A stretch of 64,000 nucleotides of DNA from Winogradskyella alexanderae (lineage in GTDB: Bacteria > Bacteroidota > Bacteroidia > Flavobacteriales > Flavobacteriaceae), in contig NZ_JAIUJR010000001.1 of NCBI RefSeq assembly GCF_020166335.1, positions 620,001 through 684,000 of the forward strand. The letters are read 5' to 3'. The number at the start of each line of letters is the position of its first letter. Position 1 is the stretch's first letter. Shown here one piece after another: positions 27,020-35,130 of this stretch. The position numbers and the translations under genes are program-made. The notes below the pieces were generated by a model. The model was given only the letters and a program-made list of their open reading frames with translations. It ran no database searches and was not told the origin of the DNA.

Positions 27020-28162
27020 TCATATTTTACAGAGAATCTCTGCTGCCTTTATTAACGTTTCATCAGTTTTTGCAAAACAAAATCGTAAGGCCTTATCATT
27101 CTTCTTTTTATCATAGAAAACAGATAAGGGTATCGATGCGATTTTATCTTCTTTTGTTAAGCGCTTTGCAAAATCTACATCATATTCATCTGTGATATTA
27201 GAATAATCCAAAACCTGAAAATAAGTGCCTTGAGAGGGTTTGAATTTGAATCGAGAATTTTCAATTAAGTTTAAAAACAAATCTCTTTTTTGTTGAAAGA
27301 ATTCAGAGAGTCCCAAATAAGTGCTTTCGTCTTCCATATAATCGGCAAGGCCTTTTTGAGCGGGATGATTTACCGAAAACACATTGAATTGATGCACTTT
27401 TCTAAACTCTTCCATGAGTGCTTTGGGTGCACAGCAATAGCCTATTTTCCAACCTGTGTTATGAAAAGTCTTACCAAAAGAAGCTGTTATAAACGAACGC
27501 TTTTTTAAATCTTCAAACAGACAAACACTATAATGCATTTCATTATCAAAAACAATATGTTCATAAACCTCGTCACTAAGTATTATAATATTCGTATTTT
27601 CTGTTAGCGATTGTAATTGCAGTAAATCTTCTTTTGACCAAATTGAGCCTGTTGGATTGTGAGGCGTATTAATAATTATCATCTTGGTTTTAGATGATAT
27701 TTTGGTTGCTACTTCCTCCCAATCTACATTATAGTCAGGAGCGTTCAATTCTATACCAATAGGTTTACCTCTGTTTAATATGACCGCTGGTTCGTAGCAA
27801 TCATAAGCGGGTTTAAACAGGATTACTTCGTCATTTTCATTGATAAATGTTGAGATTATAGTAAAAATGGCCTGGGTGGCACCTGCAGTTATAGTGATTT
27901 CATTTTCAGGATGATAGGTGCTGTCGTAAATAAGGTTATACTTATGGGTTATAGCTAATCGTAAGTCTAAATTACCAGCCATAGGCGCGTATTGGTTATA
28001 ACCATTGTTCATAGCCTGTGAGACAAGATCGTTTAGCTTGCTATCACTAGGGTAATTTGGGAAACCTTGAGAAAGATTCAGTGCATTGTATTCGTTAGCA
28101 AGGGTACTCATAATCGTGAAAATGGTAGTGCCAGTATTAGGGAGTTTGGACTGATGTTTCAT
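27020..28162 (-). CDS. Methionine/glutamine aminotransferase, class I PLP-dependent (YbdL/KAT-like)
   Basis: A 380-residue fold-type I aminotransferase. It shows the N-terminal LNLSQGFPNYPSD, GATQAIF near 94, NTPHNPTG (N169), SDEVYEHIVFD (D197, Y200), the PLP-binding K231 in SFGKTFHNTGWKIGY, and a C-terminal Arg in ALRFCFAKTD. These match the YbdL/glutamine transaminase K branch, which transaminates methionine-derived keto acid (KMTB), often with glutamine as donor. The omega-amidase two genes downstream would remove the resulting alpha-ketoglutaramate, making transamination irreversible and supporting methionine salvage. The donor specificity is inferred from context. Confidence 0.9.
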   Translation of the reverse strand: MKHQSKLPNTGTTIFTIMSTLANEYNALNLSQGFPNYPSDSKLNDLVSQAMNNGYNQYAPMAGNLDLRLAITHKYNLIYDSTYHPENEITITAGATQAIFTIISTFINENDEVILFKPAYDCYEPAVILNRGKPIGIELNAPDYNVDWEEVATKISSKTKMIIINTPHNPTGSIWSKEDLLQLQSLTENTNIIILSDEVYEHIVFDNEMHYSVCLFEDLKKRSFITASFGKTFHNTGWKIGYCCAPKALMEEFRKVHQFNVFSVNHPAQKGLADYMEDESTYLGLSEFFQQKRDLFLNLIENSRFKFKPSQGTYFQVLDYSNITDEYDVDFAKRLTKEDKIASIPLSVFYDKKKNDKALRFCFAKTDETLIKAAEILCKI

Positions 28163-28248
28163 GTCTTACAAGTTACTTTAAAGCCTGAAAATACTAAAGT
28201 TTTGCACCCTCTTTTTTATATTTACACTAACCAAATAAAATTAATAAT

Positions 28249-30336
28249 ATGCGACTCATTAAGATTTTAATTCTGTTTATTGTATTTCAAGTTTCTGCCC
28301 AGCAAGGCGGTATGTGGATTCCTTCACTCTTAGAAGGAATGAACGAAAAAGAGATGCAAAATCTTGGAAGTAAACTAACTGCAAAAGACATATATGATGT
28401 TAATAATTCTAGTCTCAAAGATGCTATTGGACATTTTAATGGTGGTTGCACCAGTGAAGTTATTTCTCCCAAAGGTCTGTTATTGACCAATCATCATTGT
28501 GGTTACAGCCAAATACAATCACATTCATCCTTAGAAAATGATTATATAACAAATGGATTTTGGGCCATGTCACTAGAGGAAGAAATTCCAAACGAAGGTT
28601 TGTTTGTAGAATTTATTGTTAGGATTGAAGATGTAACTGAAGCAATGTTACGCAATGTATCAGACGCAATGAGCCCAAGGGAAAAACAATCTCAAATAGA
28701 CAGGAACAGAAATGTAGTTGAAAAGAATGTTCAAAAAGAAGAATGGCAAGGTGTAAAAATTACTCCGTTTTATAGCGGTAATCAGTATTATTTGTTTGTT
28801 ACAGAGCGGTTTGAAGACGTACGATTAGTAGGTGCTCCGCCAGTAGGTATCGGAAAGTTTGGAAGTGATACGGATAATTGGGTCTGGCCAAGACACACTG
28901 GCGATTTTTCATTGTTTAGAATCTATGCGGATAAAAATAACCGACCAGCAAAGTACAGCACAGACAATGTGCCATATAAACCTAAACATTTTTTACCTGT
29001 GTCCTTAGATGGTATTGAAGAGGGAGATTTTACGATGGTATTTGGATTTCCTGGACGTACTAATGAGTATTTGCCAGCTGTGGCCGTAGAGCAGATTACC
29101 CAAAAAGTTAATCCTGTCAAAATTGCTATTAGAGATGCAGCACTTAAAGTAATTGATGCTTATATGAAGTCCGATGATCAAATAAGAATTCAATATGCAT
29201 CAAAACAGGCCAGAATAGCCAACGCTTGGAAAAAGTGGATTGGCGAAAATCAGGGTATTCAGAAAAGTGGTGCCATTGATATAAAGAGACAATTTGAAGC
29301 TGACTTCACAAAAGCATTAAAAGCCCAAGGTAAAGAGGGTCAGTACGGGAACCTTCTTTCAGAATTCAATAGGCTATATAGTGAATTTGAACCTATAAAC
29401 GTAGAGCGATCAAAGTTTATCGAAGTCTTTTTACGGACCAGTGAGCTAATGCAAATGATGTTGCGGTTAACACAACTTGAAATGTCTGCTAGGCAAGGCG
29501 ATGAAACATTTAATCAGGCAAAAGAAAACACTATTAATTATTTGACGAGACTTCATAAAAATTATAACAAAGATGTAGATAAAGGCGTTTTTAACGCAGT
29601 AATTCCTTTGTATAAGAAAACCTTTGATGATAAAATTTATGATAAAACCGCATTTACAGACTTAGAAAGCGCTTTGAAGCTATTGGAAGGAGATACAAAT
29701 GAAGTTATCACCAAACTCAATGAAGATGTTGCTTATCAATACGCAAAACCATTAGTCATAGAGTTTTATATGACTTTAGAGCCAGAATTTCAACGCCTTA
29801 ACATTGAAATTAATGATCTTCAGACTAAATATATGAAAGCTTTAATGGAGGTAATGCCAGAAGAACGCTATTTCCCGGATGCTAATAGTACGCTCAGAGT
29901 TACCTACGGTAAAGTTAATGGTTATGCACCAAGAGATGCGGTATATTATAATCCGGTGACCTATCTGGAAGGTGTTATGGAGAAATATGTTCCCGGAGAT
30001 TATGAGTTTGATGTGCCGCAAAAATTGAGGGAGTTATACGATACAAAAGACTTTGGTCAATATGCAGCCGAAAACGGAAAACTTCCAGTATGTTTCCTAG
30101 GGACTAATCATACTACTGGAGGGAATTCTGGAAGTCCAGCTATCGATGCTGAAGGTAATCTGGTAGGCTTAAATTTTGATAGAGTTTGGGAAGGGACAAT
30201 GAGTGACATATATTACGATCCAGAAATTTGTCGCAATATCATGGTAGATATGCGTTATGTCTTATTCATAGTCGATAAGTATGCAAATGCCCAGCATTTA
30301 ATTAATGAGATGAAATTAGTACATCCAAAGAAGTAA
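28249..30336 (+). CDS. S46 family dipeptidyl peptidase, DPP11-like (Asp/Glu-specific)
   Basis: 695 residues with a signal peptide (MRLIKILILFIVFQVSAQ). The mature protein starts QGGMWIP, typical of S46. The catalytic triad appears as His in LLTNHHCGYS (82-83), D219 in WPRHTGDFSLF and S627 in TTGGNSGSPAID. S46 enzymes release dipeptides from peptide N-termini in the periplasm. Eighteen residues after the serine is R645 (GLNFDRVWEG). DPP11 has Arg and DPP7 has Gly at this position, so acidic P1 specificity is likely. It is divergent from the aminotransferase gene, and its stop is 2 bases from the convergent vsr stop. Confidence 0.92.
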   Translation: MRLIKILILFIVFQVSAQQGGMWIPSLLEGMNEKEMQNLGSKLTAKDIYDVNNSSLKDAIGHFNGGCTSEVISPKGLLLTNHHCGYSQIQSHSSLENDYITNGFWAMSLEEEIPNEGLFVEFIVRIEDVTEAMLRNVSDAMSPREKQSQIDRNRNVVEKNVQKEEWQGVKITPFYSGNQYYLFVTERFEDVRLVGAPPVGIGKFGSDTDNWVWPRHTGDFSLFRIYADKNNRPAKYSTDNVPYKPKHFLPVSLDGIEEGDFTMVFGFPGRTNEYLPAVAVEQITQKVNPVKIAIRDAALKVIDAYMKSDDQIRIQYASKQARIANAWKKWIGENQGIQKSGAIDIKRQFEADFTKALKAQGKEGQYGNLLSEFNRLYSEFEPINVERSKFIEVFLRTSELMQMMLRLTQLEMSARQGDETFNQAKENTINYLTRLHKNYNKDVDKGVFNAVIPLYKKTFDDKIYDKTAFTDLESALKLLEGDTNEVITKLNEDVAYQYAKPLVIEFYMTLEPEFQRLNIEINDLQTKYMKALMEVMPEERYFPDANSTLRVTYGKVNGYAPRDAVYYNPVTYLEGVMEKYVPGDYEFDVPQKLRELYDTKDFGQYAAENGKLPVCFLGTNHTTGGNSGSPAIDAEGNLVGLNFDRVWEGTMSDIYYDPEICRNIMVDMRYVLFIVDKYANAQHLINEMKLVHPKK

Positions 30337-30337
30337 A

Positions 30338-30811
30338 CTAATTCTTTAAACCTTCCATGTACAGATAAAGCATTACATCATTAAGACATGTGTTGAGTCT
30401 ATCTTTTACTTCGTGTGCCCAAAAACGAAAGACTGTATAGCCCAAGTCATTTAGCTGTTGCGTAACCTCTTTATCACGTTGCATGTTGCGCTCAATTTTA
30501 GGAATCCAAAATCGCCGATTGGTTTTTACTTTAGGCTTGCGTTCATCCCAATTATAACCATGCCAATATTCACCATCTATGAAAATGGCAAGCTTATATT
30601 TTTTTATACTAACATCTGGTTTTCCTGGTAATTGTTTATTGTTAATTCTATATCTAACACCTTTTTTCCATAGTGCACTACGGAATACTAATTCTGGTTT
30701 TGAATTTGTACCGCGAATTTTGCTCATCATTTTAGAGCGTTTTTCGCTGGTGTAGAAACCAGCTTCTTCACAAAAACGAGGGACTTTAATTTTTTCTTGT
30801 GTATATGACAT
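30338..30811 (-). CDS. vsr: Very short patch repair (Vsr-type) endonuclease
   Basis: 157 residues. RSKMMSKIRGTNSKPELVFR, KGVRYRINNKQLPGKPDV and LAIFIDGEYWHGYNW carry the Vsr metal and catalytic elements (Asp of GKPD, His of YWHG). The C-terminal half keeps FWIPKIERNMQRD and GYTVFRFWAHEV. Vsr nicks 5' of T in T:G mismatches formed by deamination of 5-methylcytosine. It normally sits beside a cytosine methyltransferase, but none is in this window. The unusual N-terminal 20 residues (VPRFCEEAGFYTS) precede the conserved start. Base composition is like its neighbours. Confidence 0.9.
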   Translation of the reverse strand: MSYTQEKIKVPRFCEEAGFYTSEKRSKMMSKIRGTNSKPELVFRSALWKKGVRYRINNKQLPGKPDVSIKKYKLAIFIDGEYWHGYNWDERKPKVKTNRRFWIPKIERNMQRDKEVTQQLNDLGYTVFRFWAHEVKDRLNTCLNDVMLYLYMEGLKN

Positions 30812-30842
30812 TGTTCTTATAAAGATAAGTCAACTTATTTGC

Positions 30843-30876
30843 AAAAAAAATCCCAAGCGAAAAGGCTTGGGATTTT
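30843..30876 (-). terminator. Terminator of ahcY
   Basis: AAATCCCAAGC, 6-base loop, GCTTGGGATTT, then eight T residues on the minus strand. It starts 21 bases after the ahcY stop. Confidence 0.93.
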
Positions 30877-30896
30877 CAGTATTATTTCTGATAATA

Positions 30897-32210
30897 TTAA
30901 TATCTGTAATGTTCGGGTTTAAAAGGACCTTCAACTGTTACGCCTATATATTCAGCTTGGTCTTTCTTTAACTCGGTTAATTCAACACCAATTTTTTCAA
31001 GGTGTAATTTTGCCACTTTTTCATCAAGATGCTTTGGTAACATATATACCTTGTTTTCGTAGTTCTCTGAGTTGTTCCAAAGCTCAATCTGTGCTAAAGT
31101 TTGGTTTGTAAACGAATTACTCATCACAAAACTAGGATGACCAGTTGCACAACCAAGATTTACAAGTCTGCCTTCCGCTAATACAATTATATCTTTACCA
31201 TCTATGGTATATTTATCTACCTGAGGTTTAATTGTGTTTTTTGTATGGCCGTAATTTTCATTTAACCAAGCCATTTGTATTTCATTATCAAAATGACCAA
31301 TATTACAAACTATGGTTTTATCCTTCATTGCTTTAAAATGCTCAGCTCTTACGATATCCTTATTTCCCGTTGAGGTAATAATAATGTCAGAGTTGCCTAC
31401 TACTGTTTCTAATCGCTTTACTTCAAAACCGTCCATTGCAGCTTGTAACGCACAAATGGGGTCTATTTCAGTAACTGTTACAATACTTCCTGCTCCTTTA
31501 AATGAAGCTGCAGTTCCTTTACCCACATCGCCATAACCACAAACAGTTACACGTTTGCCTGCTAACATTACGTCCGTAGCTCTTCTAATTGCGTCTACTG
31601 CAGATTCTTTACAACCGTATTTATTATCAAATTTAGATTTGGTCACAGAATCATTCACGTTAATTGCAGGCATTGGTAAAGTACCATTTTTAAAACGCTC
31701 ATATAAACGGTGTACACCAGTAGTTGTTTCTTCAGATAGTCCTTTTATTCCTGCTGTTAATTCAGGGTATTTGTCTAAAACCATATTGGTTAGGTCTCCA
31801 CCATCATCTAGAATCATATTAAGTGGCTTCCTGTCCTCACCAAAAAACAAAGTTTGTTCTATACACCAGTCAAACTCTTCTTCTGTCATGTTTTTCCAGG
31901 CATAAACAGCAGTGCCAGCTTCCGCAACGGCAGCAGCAGCTTGATCTTGTGTTGAAAAAATATTACAAGAACTCCAGGTAACCTCGGCGCCTAATGCCTG
32001 TAACGTTTCAATTAAAACTGCTGTTTGTATTGTCATGTGTAAACAACCTGCAATGCGAGCACCTTTTAAAGGTTGCTCATCTTTATATTCTTCTCGCAAG
32101 CTCATTAAGCCTGGCATTTCTGCCTCAGCTAATTCAATTTCTTTTCTTCCCCACGCTGCAAGCGACATATCCTTTACTTTATAAGGAACATATGCAATTT
32201 TCGTACTCAT
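30897..32210 (-). CDS. ahcY: Adenosylhomocysteinase
   Basis: A 437-residue NAD-dependent enzyme that hydrolyses S-adenosylhomocysteine to adenosine and homocysteine in the activated methyl cycle. It shows [40 protein letters not shown], the NAD-binding [20 protein letters not shown] (~residue 223), [11 protein letters not shown] and the C-terminal PEHYRY. That tail contributes the conserved Lys/Tyr to the neighbouring subunit's cofactor site. It has its own promoter and terminator. I looked for an SAH riboswitch in the 129-base upstream gap and saw none. Confidence 0.97.
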   Translation of the reverse strand: MSTKIAYVPYKVKDMSLAAWGRKEIELAEAEMPGLMSLREEYKDEQPLKGARIAGCLHMTIQTAVLIETLQALGAEVTWSSCNIFSTQDQAAAAVAEAGTAVYAWKNMTEEEFDWCIEQTLFFGEDRKPLNMILDDGGDLTNMVLDKYPELTAGIKGLSEETTTGVHRLYERFKNGTLPMPAINVNDSVTKSKFDNKYGCKESAVDAIRRATDVMLAGKRVTVCGYGDVGKGTAASFKGAGSIVTVTEIDPICALQAAMDGFEVKRLETVVGNSDIIITSTGNKDIVRAEHFKAMKDKTIVCNIGHFDNEIQMAWLNENYGHTKNTIKPQVDKYTIDGKDIIVLAEGRLVNLGCATGHPSFVMSNSFTNQTLAQIELWNNSENYENKVYMLPKHLDEKVAKLHLEKIGVELTELKKDQAEYIGVTVEGPFKPEHYRY

Positions 32211-32308
32211 CGTTGTATTTACTTTTAAAGTTTTATTTGCCTTTGGGTTTAAGCCTTAAATAACTAAATTCGCTAAGTCAAATAATACCATATTGACCTA
32301 AGGCGATG

Positions 32309-32316
32309 CAAAGGTA
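32309..32316 (-). promoter_or_regulatory. Candidate -7 box of ahcY
   Basis: Minus-strand TACCTTTG fits TAnnTTTG and lies about 100 bases upstream of the ahcY ATG. No TTG is seen at -33. Confidence 0.4.
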
Positions 32317-32339
32317 AACAATAGGTTTTAGATTATTAA

Positions 32340-32966
32340 ATGCCGCTATACAAATCCATTAGTGTAAACTCACAAACCTGTGTTAAAATCTGGAAGATTG
32401 AAGAGTCCTACAATGATTTAATGAAACCTCTAGACTTAAAACCAAATAGTCTGGAACGTGTTTTAGGCATGAAAAGCGAATTACACCAACGAGGATTTTT
32501 AAGTGTTAGACATTTGCTTCGAGAATTCGGTTACACAGATCAGGACTTATATTATGATAACTACGGTAAACCACACCTTAGAGACGGTAAACACATATCA
32601 ATAACGCATTCATTTACATTCTCAGGCGTAATTATTAGTGACCATAAAGTAGGTATAGATATTGAAATGCAAAGGGATAAAATTGCCATTATTGCAAAAA
32701 AGTTTGTGGATTATGAATTTAATTATCTTAAATCTGATTCGGAAGATTACATTAATAAATTGACTGTAATTTGGGGCATTAAAGAATCGTTATATAAACT
32801 TTTTGCTACACCTGGAATGCTATTTAAGAAACATTTTTTAGTTATTCCTTTTATGATTGAAGATGGCCAAACCGTAGCATGGATAGATTATGACAATAAA
32901 AAATATAGATATAATACTGCTTTTTTTGAATTTGAAGGATTCACCTGTGCATATGTAGTACCTTAA
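32340..32966 (+). CDS. 4'-phosphopantetheinyl transferase superfamily protein
   Basis: A 208-residue Sfp-type enzyme that moves phosphopantetheine from CoA to carrier proteins. The two metal/CoA motifs are VGIDIEMQRDK (~residues 104-114) and WGIKESLYKLF (~143-153). ITHSF ahead of them is the usual substrate-contact stretch. It opens a run of seven closely spaced genes to 37090, and its stop overlaps the next start by 1 base (TAATG). Whether its partner is the fatty-acid carrier protein or a secondary-metabolite carrier is not shown here. Confidence 0.9.
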   Translation: MPLYKSISVNSQTCVKIWKIEESYNDLMKPLDLKPNSLERVLGMKSELHQRGFLSVRHLLREFGYTDQDLYYDNYGKPHLRDGKHISITHSFTFSGVIISDHKVGIDIEMQRDKIAIIAKKFVDYEFNYLKSDSEDYINKLTVIWGIKESLYKLFATPGMLFKKHFLVIPFMIEDGQTVAWIDYDNKKYRYNTAFFEFEGFTCAYVVP

Positions 32967-33715
32967 TGAATAGTTTGTATCAAAATATCATAATAAACTC
33001 AGAAGTTGGTAAAACACAACTGGCCGTATTAATTGATCCTGATAAAATCGAAATCGAAGAAATTCCTTCATTTATCAGAAATATAAACCGGACAATTGCG
33101 ACTCATATTTTTGTTGGCGGAAGTGATGTAAAAATTGATAACCTCGATGAATTAATTTCAAACATTAAACTACACACTAAACTTCCTGTTATTCTCTTCC
33201 CTGGAGATGTAAACCAAATATCAAATAAAGCAGATGGCGTTTTATTTTTATCTCTTATTTCGGGGAGAAATCCAGATTATCTAATAGGCAAACAAGTTAA
33301 AGCAGTAGAAAGATTAATTCAATCTAATTTAGAGGTTATCCCAACGGGATATATTTTAATTGAAAATGGAAAAAAGACTTCTGTAGAAAGCGTAAGTAAC
33401 ACTAGCCCAATTAATAGAACAGATATTGAGCTCATTAAGCATACTGCAAAAGCTGGCGAATTTCTAGGCATGAAATTAATTTACCTTGAGGCCGGGAGTG
33501 GTGCTCTAAACCCGATTTCAGCTAAAATAATTGAACAGGTAAAACAAGCTCTTAATATACCACTTATTATTGGAGGCGGGATTAGATCTAAAGTGGCCTT
33601 GCAGACTGCTGTGAAAGCAGGTGCTGATTTAGTTGTAATCGGTAATGCTTTTGAAAATGATAAGCTGTTTTTTGAGTGTTTACTTAACCCCAATTCTAAG
33701 ATTACAACAAAATAA
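32966..33715 (+). CDS. Geranylgeranylglyceryl/heptaprenylglyceryl phosphate synthase family protein
   Basis: A 249-residue (beta/alpha)8 prenyltransferase. LAVLIDPDK (Mg2+-binding Asp), THIFVGGSDV, VILFPGDVNQISNKADGVLF, IPTGYILIE, KLIYLEAGSGA and IIGGGIRSK mark the GGGPS/PcrB fold. It joins a polyprenyl diphosphate to sn-glycerol-1-phosphate, giving an ether-linked lipid precursor. Such enzymes are hallmarks of archaea but group II members occur in Flavobacteriia. The final lipid in these bacteria is uncertain to me. The 1-base overlap with the phosphopantetheinyl transferase implies coupling, but no functional link is evident. Confidence 0.9.
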   Translation: MNSLYQNIIINSEVGKTQLAVLIDPDKIEIEEIPSFIRNINRTIATHIFVGGSDVKIDNLDELISNIKLHTKLPVILFPGDVNQISNKADGVLFLSLISGRNPDYLIGKQVKAVERLIQSNLEVIPTGYILIENGKKTSVESVSNTSPINRTDIELIKHTAKAGEFLGMKLIYLEAGSGALNPISAKIIEQVKQALNIPLIIGGGIRSKVALQTAVKAGADLVVIGNAFENDKLFFECLLNPNSKITTK

Positions 33716-33723
33716 AAATTGCA

Positions 33724-33984
33724 ATGAAAGTATCTGTAGAGCTGACACTAACACCACTAAAAGACAATTACGAATCTCATATAATAGACTTTATTAAGGA
33801 CTTGAGAGCATCAGAATTTACCGTTTTAGAAAACCCTCTAAGTACTCAAATTTACGGTGATTATGATGCGCTAATGCCTTTCTTAACAAGAGCAATTAAA
33901 CGTTCTTTTCTGGATATAGATATTGCTGTCTTGAATATGAAAGTTGTTAAGTCAGACCGAAGCGACTATGAACCACATTTTTGA
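33724..33984 (+). CDS. Thiamine-binding protein (MTH1187/YkoF-like)
   Basis: 86 residues beginning MKVSVELTLTPLKDNYESHI with a beta-alpha-beta-beta-alpha-beta ferredoxin-like pattern. The family (Thiamine_BP, formerly DUF77) includes thiamine/HMP-binding YkoF halves and the MTH1187 group. The LSTQIYGDYDALM stretch is the region that forms the ligand pocket in relatives. It is cytoplasmic with no signal peptide. Its 3' end overlaps the permease start by 17 bases. Together with that permease and the TPP riboswitch 3 kb downstream, a thiamine role is supported by context. Confidence 0.82.
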   Translation: MKVSVELTLTPLKDNYESHIIDFIKDLRASEFTVLENPLSTQIYGDYDALMPFLTRAIKRSFLDIDIAVLNMKVVKSDRSDYEPHF

Positions 33985-34600
33985 TTTCTTTTTTGGTCAA
34001 TACGCAGATTATCAAACGGTGGATATCGTATTAGAGATTATTGCTGTAGTTTTTGGTTTCTTATCTGTTTGGTTCTCAAAACAGAACAATATTTTGGTCT
34101 TTCCAACAGGTATGATAAGTACAGCAATCTTTGTTTACCTATTGTTAAAATGGGAATTGTTGGGCGATATGATGATTAACGGTTATTATTTCGCCATGAG
34201 TGTTTATGGTTGGTACGTATGGACACGAAAAGTTGATGCCACGCATGTTACGCCAATAACCACTACCACAAAGAACGAGAGACATATAGGGTTAATCATA
34301 TTCTTAGCTACATTACTTTTTGTTTTTATAGTTTATGAAGCATTTGATAAATGGGTAAGTTGGGTTGCCTATGTAGATACCTTAACTACCGCTATATTTT
34401 TTGTTGGCATGTGGCTTATGGCAAGGCGAAAAATAGAAAACTGGATATTTTGGATAATAGGAGACGTCATATCTGTACCTTTGTATCTTTATAAAGGACT
34501 CACCTTTACCAGTTTACAATATTTAGGTTTCACAGTAATTGCCATTTTTGGATACCTTGCATGGAAGAAGCACTTAAACAACAACCTTCAGGCTGCCTAA
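33968..34600 (+). CDS. PnuC/PnuT family vitamin permease (probably thiamine)
   Basis: 210 residues from ATG 33968; an earlier in-frame Met at 33944 lies deeper in the preceding gene. About seven membrane helices are visible (IVLEIIAVVFGFLSVWF, MISTAIFVYLLL, NGYYFAMSVYGWYVW, LIIFLATLLFVFIV, TLTTAIFFVGMWLMARR, FWIIGDVISVPLYLY, FTVIAIFGYLAW). This is the SWEET-like PnuC fold, which takes up nicotinamide riboside (PnuC) or thiamine (PnuT) by facilitated diffusion with kinase trapping. Databases usually label it nicotinamide mononucleotide transporter. The neighbouring thiamine-binding protein and TPP-controlled receptor favour PnuT. Its 3' end overlaps the kinase by 40 bases. Confidence 0.85.
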   Translation: MNHIFDFFFGQYADYQTVDIVLEIIAVVFGFLSVWFSKQNNILVFPTGMISTAIFVYLLLKWELLGDMMINGYYFAMSVYGWYVWTRKVDATHVTPITTTTKNERHIGLIIFLATLLFVFIVYEAFDKWVSWVAYVDTLTTAIFFVGMWLMARRKIENWIFWIIGDVISVPLYLYKGLTFTSLQYLGFTVIAIFGYLAWKKHLNNNLQAA

Positions 34601-35130
34601 AAGTAGTTTTGTTTGGGCCTGAATCTACAGGCAAAACCACCTTATCTAGACAATTGGCTCGTCACTATAATACGGTTTGGGTACCAGAGTATGCACGTGA
34701 CTATTTACAAAACAAATGGAATAACGAACGTAAGACATGCGAGCCTAAAGATTTAGTGCCAATCGCAAAAGGTCAGATGAGGTTAGAGAATGAATTAGCA
34801 AAAAAAACAGACACTGTTTTAATCTGCGATACAGATCTACTAGAGACTAAAGTTTATAGTGAAGCCTATTATTCAAATACATGTGACCCGATTTTAGAGT
34901 ACTATGCTCTAAAAAATTCGTATGACCTCTATTTTTTAACTTATATTGACACACCTTGGGAACCGGACGACCTAAGGGATAAACCCAATGAAAGAGAACG
35001 CATGTTCAAGGCCTTTGAAAATGCATTAATTAGATACAAAAGACCTTATGTGCTGTTAAAAGGGGATAAAAACGAACGTCTTAAATCAGCAATTAAACAC
35101 ATCGATAACCTACTAAAAAATCAATCATGA
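34561..35130 (+). CDS. NadR-like P-loop kinase (nicotinamide riboside or thiamine kinase)
   Basis: 189 residues resembling the C-terminal kinase domain of NadR. The Walker A is GPESTGKTTL (~19-28), WVPEYARDYL follows, and ICDTDLLETKVYSE is the Walker B/lid region. TPWEPDDLRDKPNERERMF is a conserved NadR-type stretch. It would phosphorylate the vitamin entering through the overlapping permease gene and trap it. In annotated NadR proteins that vitamin is nicotinamide riboside. The thiamine context here makes thiamine a serious alternative. The NadR adenylyltransferase and DNA-binding parts are absent. It overlaps the permease by 40 bases and the next gene by 4. Confidence 0.8.
   Translation: MEEALKQQPSGCLKVVLFGPESTGKTTLSRQLARHYNTVWVPEYARDYLQNKWNNERKTCEPKDLVPIAKGQMRLENELAKKTDTVLICDTDLLETKVYSEAYYSNTCDPILEYYALKNSYDLYFLTYIDTPWEPDDLRDKPNERERMFKAFENALIRYKRPYVLLKGDKNERLKSAIKHIDNLLKNQS

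Noticed and set aside
32211..32339. SAH or SAM riboswitch upstream of ahcY
   Set aside because: No aptamer motif was visible; only a candidate -7 box is present.
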